From: Sodalis ligni
GTDB lineage: Bacteria; Pseudomonadota; Gammaproteobacteria; Enterobacterales; Enterobacteriaceae
Direction of reading: 5' to 3'
Assembly: GCF_016865525.2 (NCBI RefSeq)
Contig: NZ_CP075169.1
Coordinates: forward strand, 3,286,337-3,350,336
DNA: 64,000 nucleotides
Numbering within the stretch: the stretch's first letter is position 1; each line of letters starts with the position of its first letter. The position numbers and the translations under genes were made by a program. The notes under the pieces are model-generated. The model saw nothing but the letters and a program-made list of their open reading frames with translations. It searched no databases and was not told the origin of the DNA. Positions 62,479 to 64,000 of this stretch are shown here, in pieces.

Positions 62479-63280
62479 TGGAACGCTATGAGCAGTTATT
62501 CACCGCGCTGCAAAGCCGCAAAGAGGGCGCTTTTGTGCCGTTCGTCACCCTTGGCGATCCTCCCCGCCAGTCGCTCAGCATTATCGACACGCTGATTGAG
62601 GCGGGCGCCGACGCGCTTGAGCTGGGCATCCCTTCTCCGACCCGCTGGCGGACGGTCCCACTATCCAGAACGCCAATCTGCGGGCATTTAGCGCCGGCGT
62701 CACGCCGGACCAGTGTTTCGACATGCTGGCGGCCATCCGTCGCAAATACGCCGATATTCCCATCGGACTGCTGATGTATGCCAATCTGGTGTTCAATAAA
62801 GGCATCGATACCTTTTATGCCCGTTGCGAACAGGTGGGCGTCGATTCGGTGCTGGTGGCGGACGTCCCGTTGGAAGAGAGCCTGCCGTTTCGCACCGCCG
62901 CCCTGCGGCACGGCGTGGCGCCGATTTTTATCTGTCCGCCGAACGCCGATGCGGGCCTGCTGCGTGAAATCGCCTCTCACGGCCGCGCTTATACCTACCT
63001 GCTGTCCCGCGCCGGCGTCACCGGCAGCGAAAACCGCGGCCATGTTCCCCTTGAACATCTGGTAAATACCCTCAAAGAGTATCACGGGGCGCCGGCGCTG
63101 CAGGGCTTTGGCATCGCCGAACCCGCGCAGGTGCGGGAAGCGCTGGCGGCGGGGGCCGCGGGGGCTATCTCCGGCTCGGCCATCGTAAAAATCATCGAGC
63201 GCAATACCGGCGATCCGACGGCTATGCTTGATGAACTCAGCACCTTTGTACGGGAAATGAAAGCGGCGACGCGCGGCTGA
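62478..63280 (+). pseudogene. trpA: Tryptophan synthase alpha chain, one frameshift
   Basis: Releases indole from indole-glycerol phosphate and channels it to TrpB. The start at 62478 reads [20 protein letters not shown], then PFVTLGDP with the catalytic glutamate in [12 protein letters not shown]. One C is missing at 62630-62632; restoring it gives [18 protein letters not shown] with the second catalytic residue, the aspartate. The remainder ([51 protein letters not shown]) is intact to 63280, about 268 residues in all. A single C-run lesion in an otherwise clean trp operon makes a sequencing error quite possible; if real, the cell would need external indole or tryptophan. Confidence 0.92.
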
Positions 63281-63379
63281 GGTTGAAAATACTCATTTTA
63301 TCGGTAACACTCTGATGGCCGCGTAGAGATACCGGCCTTAACACCGGCAATAAACGGATAAAAATACCGAGGAGCTAAA

Positions 63380-63694
63380 ATGAGAACCTTCAAAATGCTT
63401 TCCGCCTTTGCCCTTAGCGCCGTATTGGCGACATCGGTCATTAGCTGCGCCCCTACCCCGAAATCCGAAAGCACCGGCGGCTATATCGACGACACCGTGA
63501 TAACCACCAAGGTGAAATCGGAACTGCTGCGGGATGACGAAGTCGCGTCCCGCAATATCCACGTGGATACCTATAAAGGACGGGTGCAGTTAAGCGGTTT
63601 CGCCGGTTCATCGCGAGAGGCCAGCCGCGCCGTCTCCATTGCCCGCGGCGTGCCGGGGGTAAGGGAAGTGGAAAACCACATCAGTATAAAATAG
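63380..63694 (+). CDS. BON-domain lipoprotein
   Basis: A 104-residue envelope lipoprotein. The signal peptide ends ATSVISC (lipobox VISC). One BON domain follows: DDTVITTKVKSELLRDDEVA, then IHVDTYKGRVQLSGF and VPGVREVENHISIK. BON domains of the OsmY/DolP kind bind phospholipid or the envelope; OsmY-like single-domain forms are often stress induced. GGAG precedes the ATG. It occupies the place of yciGFE between trpA and ompW in E. coli. Confidence 0.82.
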   Translation: MRTFKMLSAFALSAVLATSVISCAPTPKSESTGGYIDDTVITTKVKSELLRDDEVASRNIHVDTYKGRVQLSGFAGSSREASRAVSIARGVPGVREVENHISIK

Positions 63695-63729
63695 GCTTAA
63701 GGGTCGCGGCTGAGCGCCATGTCATGGCA

Positions 63730-63749
63730 AGCCCGACGCACGTCGGGCT
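63730..63749. terminator. Hairpin downstream of the BON gene
   Basis: A 9-bp perfect stem AGCCCGACG with CGTCGGGCT, 36 bases after the stop, without a T tract. Could end either the BON or the ompW transcript. Confidence 0.45.
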
Positions 63750-63769
63750 GAAACCCGTGCCCGGTCGGA

Positions 63770-63875
63770 ACAGGATGCTAGATCGTAAACACACCGTGAA
63801 TCCATCCATGGAGGCTCGATCCGCGCTGTCCTGGCGCGGACGGTTTACTCTTCTAGCATCCTGCCCCGCCCCAGA
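63770..63875. repeat. Inverted repeat element between the BON gene and ompW
   Basis: The 12-base arms CAGGATGCTAGA and TCTAGCATCCTG are perfect, and the pairing extends inwards through GTAAAC and GTTTAC; the centre holds CCATCCATGG. About 106 bases, non-coding, resembling a short palindromic repeat or transposon remnant. Confidence 0.6.
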
Positions 63876-63925
63876 AACTCCGAGCAAGTTTGCAAAAAAC
63901 CTGACCAGCGGAATAGCACGCCACG

Positions 63926-64000
63926 CTAAAACCGATACCCCACCGCGAACATAAATACCCACGGATTGATATCGGTATGAATCGACTGCTGCTCTTCGCC
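63926..64000 (-). CDS. ompW: Outer membrane protein W, 3' end only
   Basis: The last 24 codons and the TAG stop of a minus-strand gene: SIHTDINPWVFMFAVGYRF. The DPWVFMF-type segment and the terminal phenylalanine are the C-terminal beta-strand signature of OmpW, an eight-stranded outer-membrane barrel. The position next to trpA agrees with the E. coli order. The rest lies beyond the window. Confidence 0.85.
   Translation of the reverse strand, partial: GEEQQSIHTDINPWVFMFAVGYRF

Overview
The window is a roughly 57-60% G+C chromosomal backbone from a member of the Enterobacterales. The gene order osmB/yciH/pyrF/lapB/lapA, pgpB/ribA, acnA/cysB/topA, yciN/sohB/yciK/btuR/rluB, yciO/rnm, trpLEGDCBA, ompW is the enterobacterial rnb-to-ompW segment. 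It is interrupted by several accessory blocks. The separate trpG and trpD genes, kdgT with a KdgR box, the many decayed effector-like genes and the family of intergenic palindromes point to a plant- or insect-associated lineage of the Sodalis/Pectobacteriaceae kind. That placement is inferred from content, not from a tree.

Layout. 0-2.1 kb: rnb (frame-broken). 2.2-5.2 kb: two tandem, paralogous, decayed genes joining LPX-type leucine-rich repeats to a TcdA/TcdB-like glycosyltransferase. 5.5-7.7 kb: kdgT and araD. 7.9-11 kb: osmB, yciH, pyrF, lapB, lapA. 11.2-21.9 kb: a sugar catabolic island (SorC-type regulator, fucose-isomerase-family enzyme, FGGY kinase, split transketolase, RbsABC-like transporter with a DUF2291 lipoprotein); the enzyme set fits D-apiose use through apulose-4-phosphate. 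22.1-23.7 kb: pgpB, ribA. 23.9-26.4 kb: an idi remnant, a SAM methyltransferase and a class I terpene cyclase, laid out like a sodorifen-type C-methylated terpenoid locus and now damaged. 26.5-37.7 kb: acnA, cysB, topA, yciN, sohB, yciK, btuR, rluB. 38-47.8 kb: an A+T-rich island of dead genes, with four full-length remnants plus one fragment of a putative Cys-His-Asp toxin or effector family, an IstB remnant, an IS256-family element, a truncated gene with six 38-residue HTH-like repeats, and a 126-bp palindromic repeat. 48-54.6 kb: a second sugar-type operon (GntR with an amber codon, PfkB kinase, BtpA/SgcQ protein, two unassigned proteins, ABC transporter). 54.8-64 kb: yciO, rnm, the trp operon with leader and attenuator, a BON lipoprotein and the 3' end of ompW.

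Two layers of damage should be kept apart. The effector islands carry stops, frameshifts and truncations everywhere and are genuinely decayed. Conserved genes (rnb, acnA, trpA, yciO, yciN, a permease, the terpenoid genes) instead carry isolated one-base shifts, nearly all base losses in short homopolymers. That pattern fits base-calling error at least as well as gene loss and needs read-level checking before any pathway is called dead.

A 107-bp G+C-rich intergenic repeat occurs as a five-copy array at 12.2-12.7 kb and as single or partial copies at 30.6, 36.7 and 54.7 kb, each time downstream of a gene.
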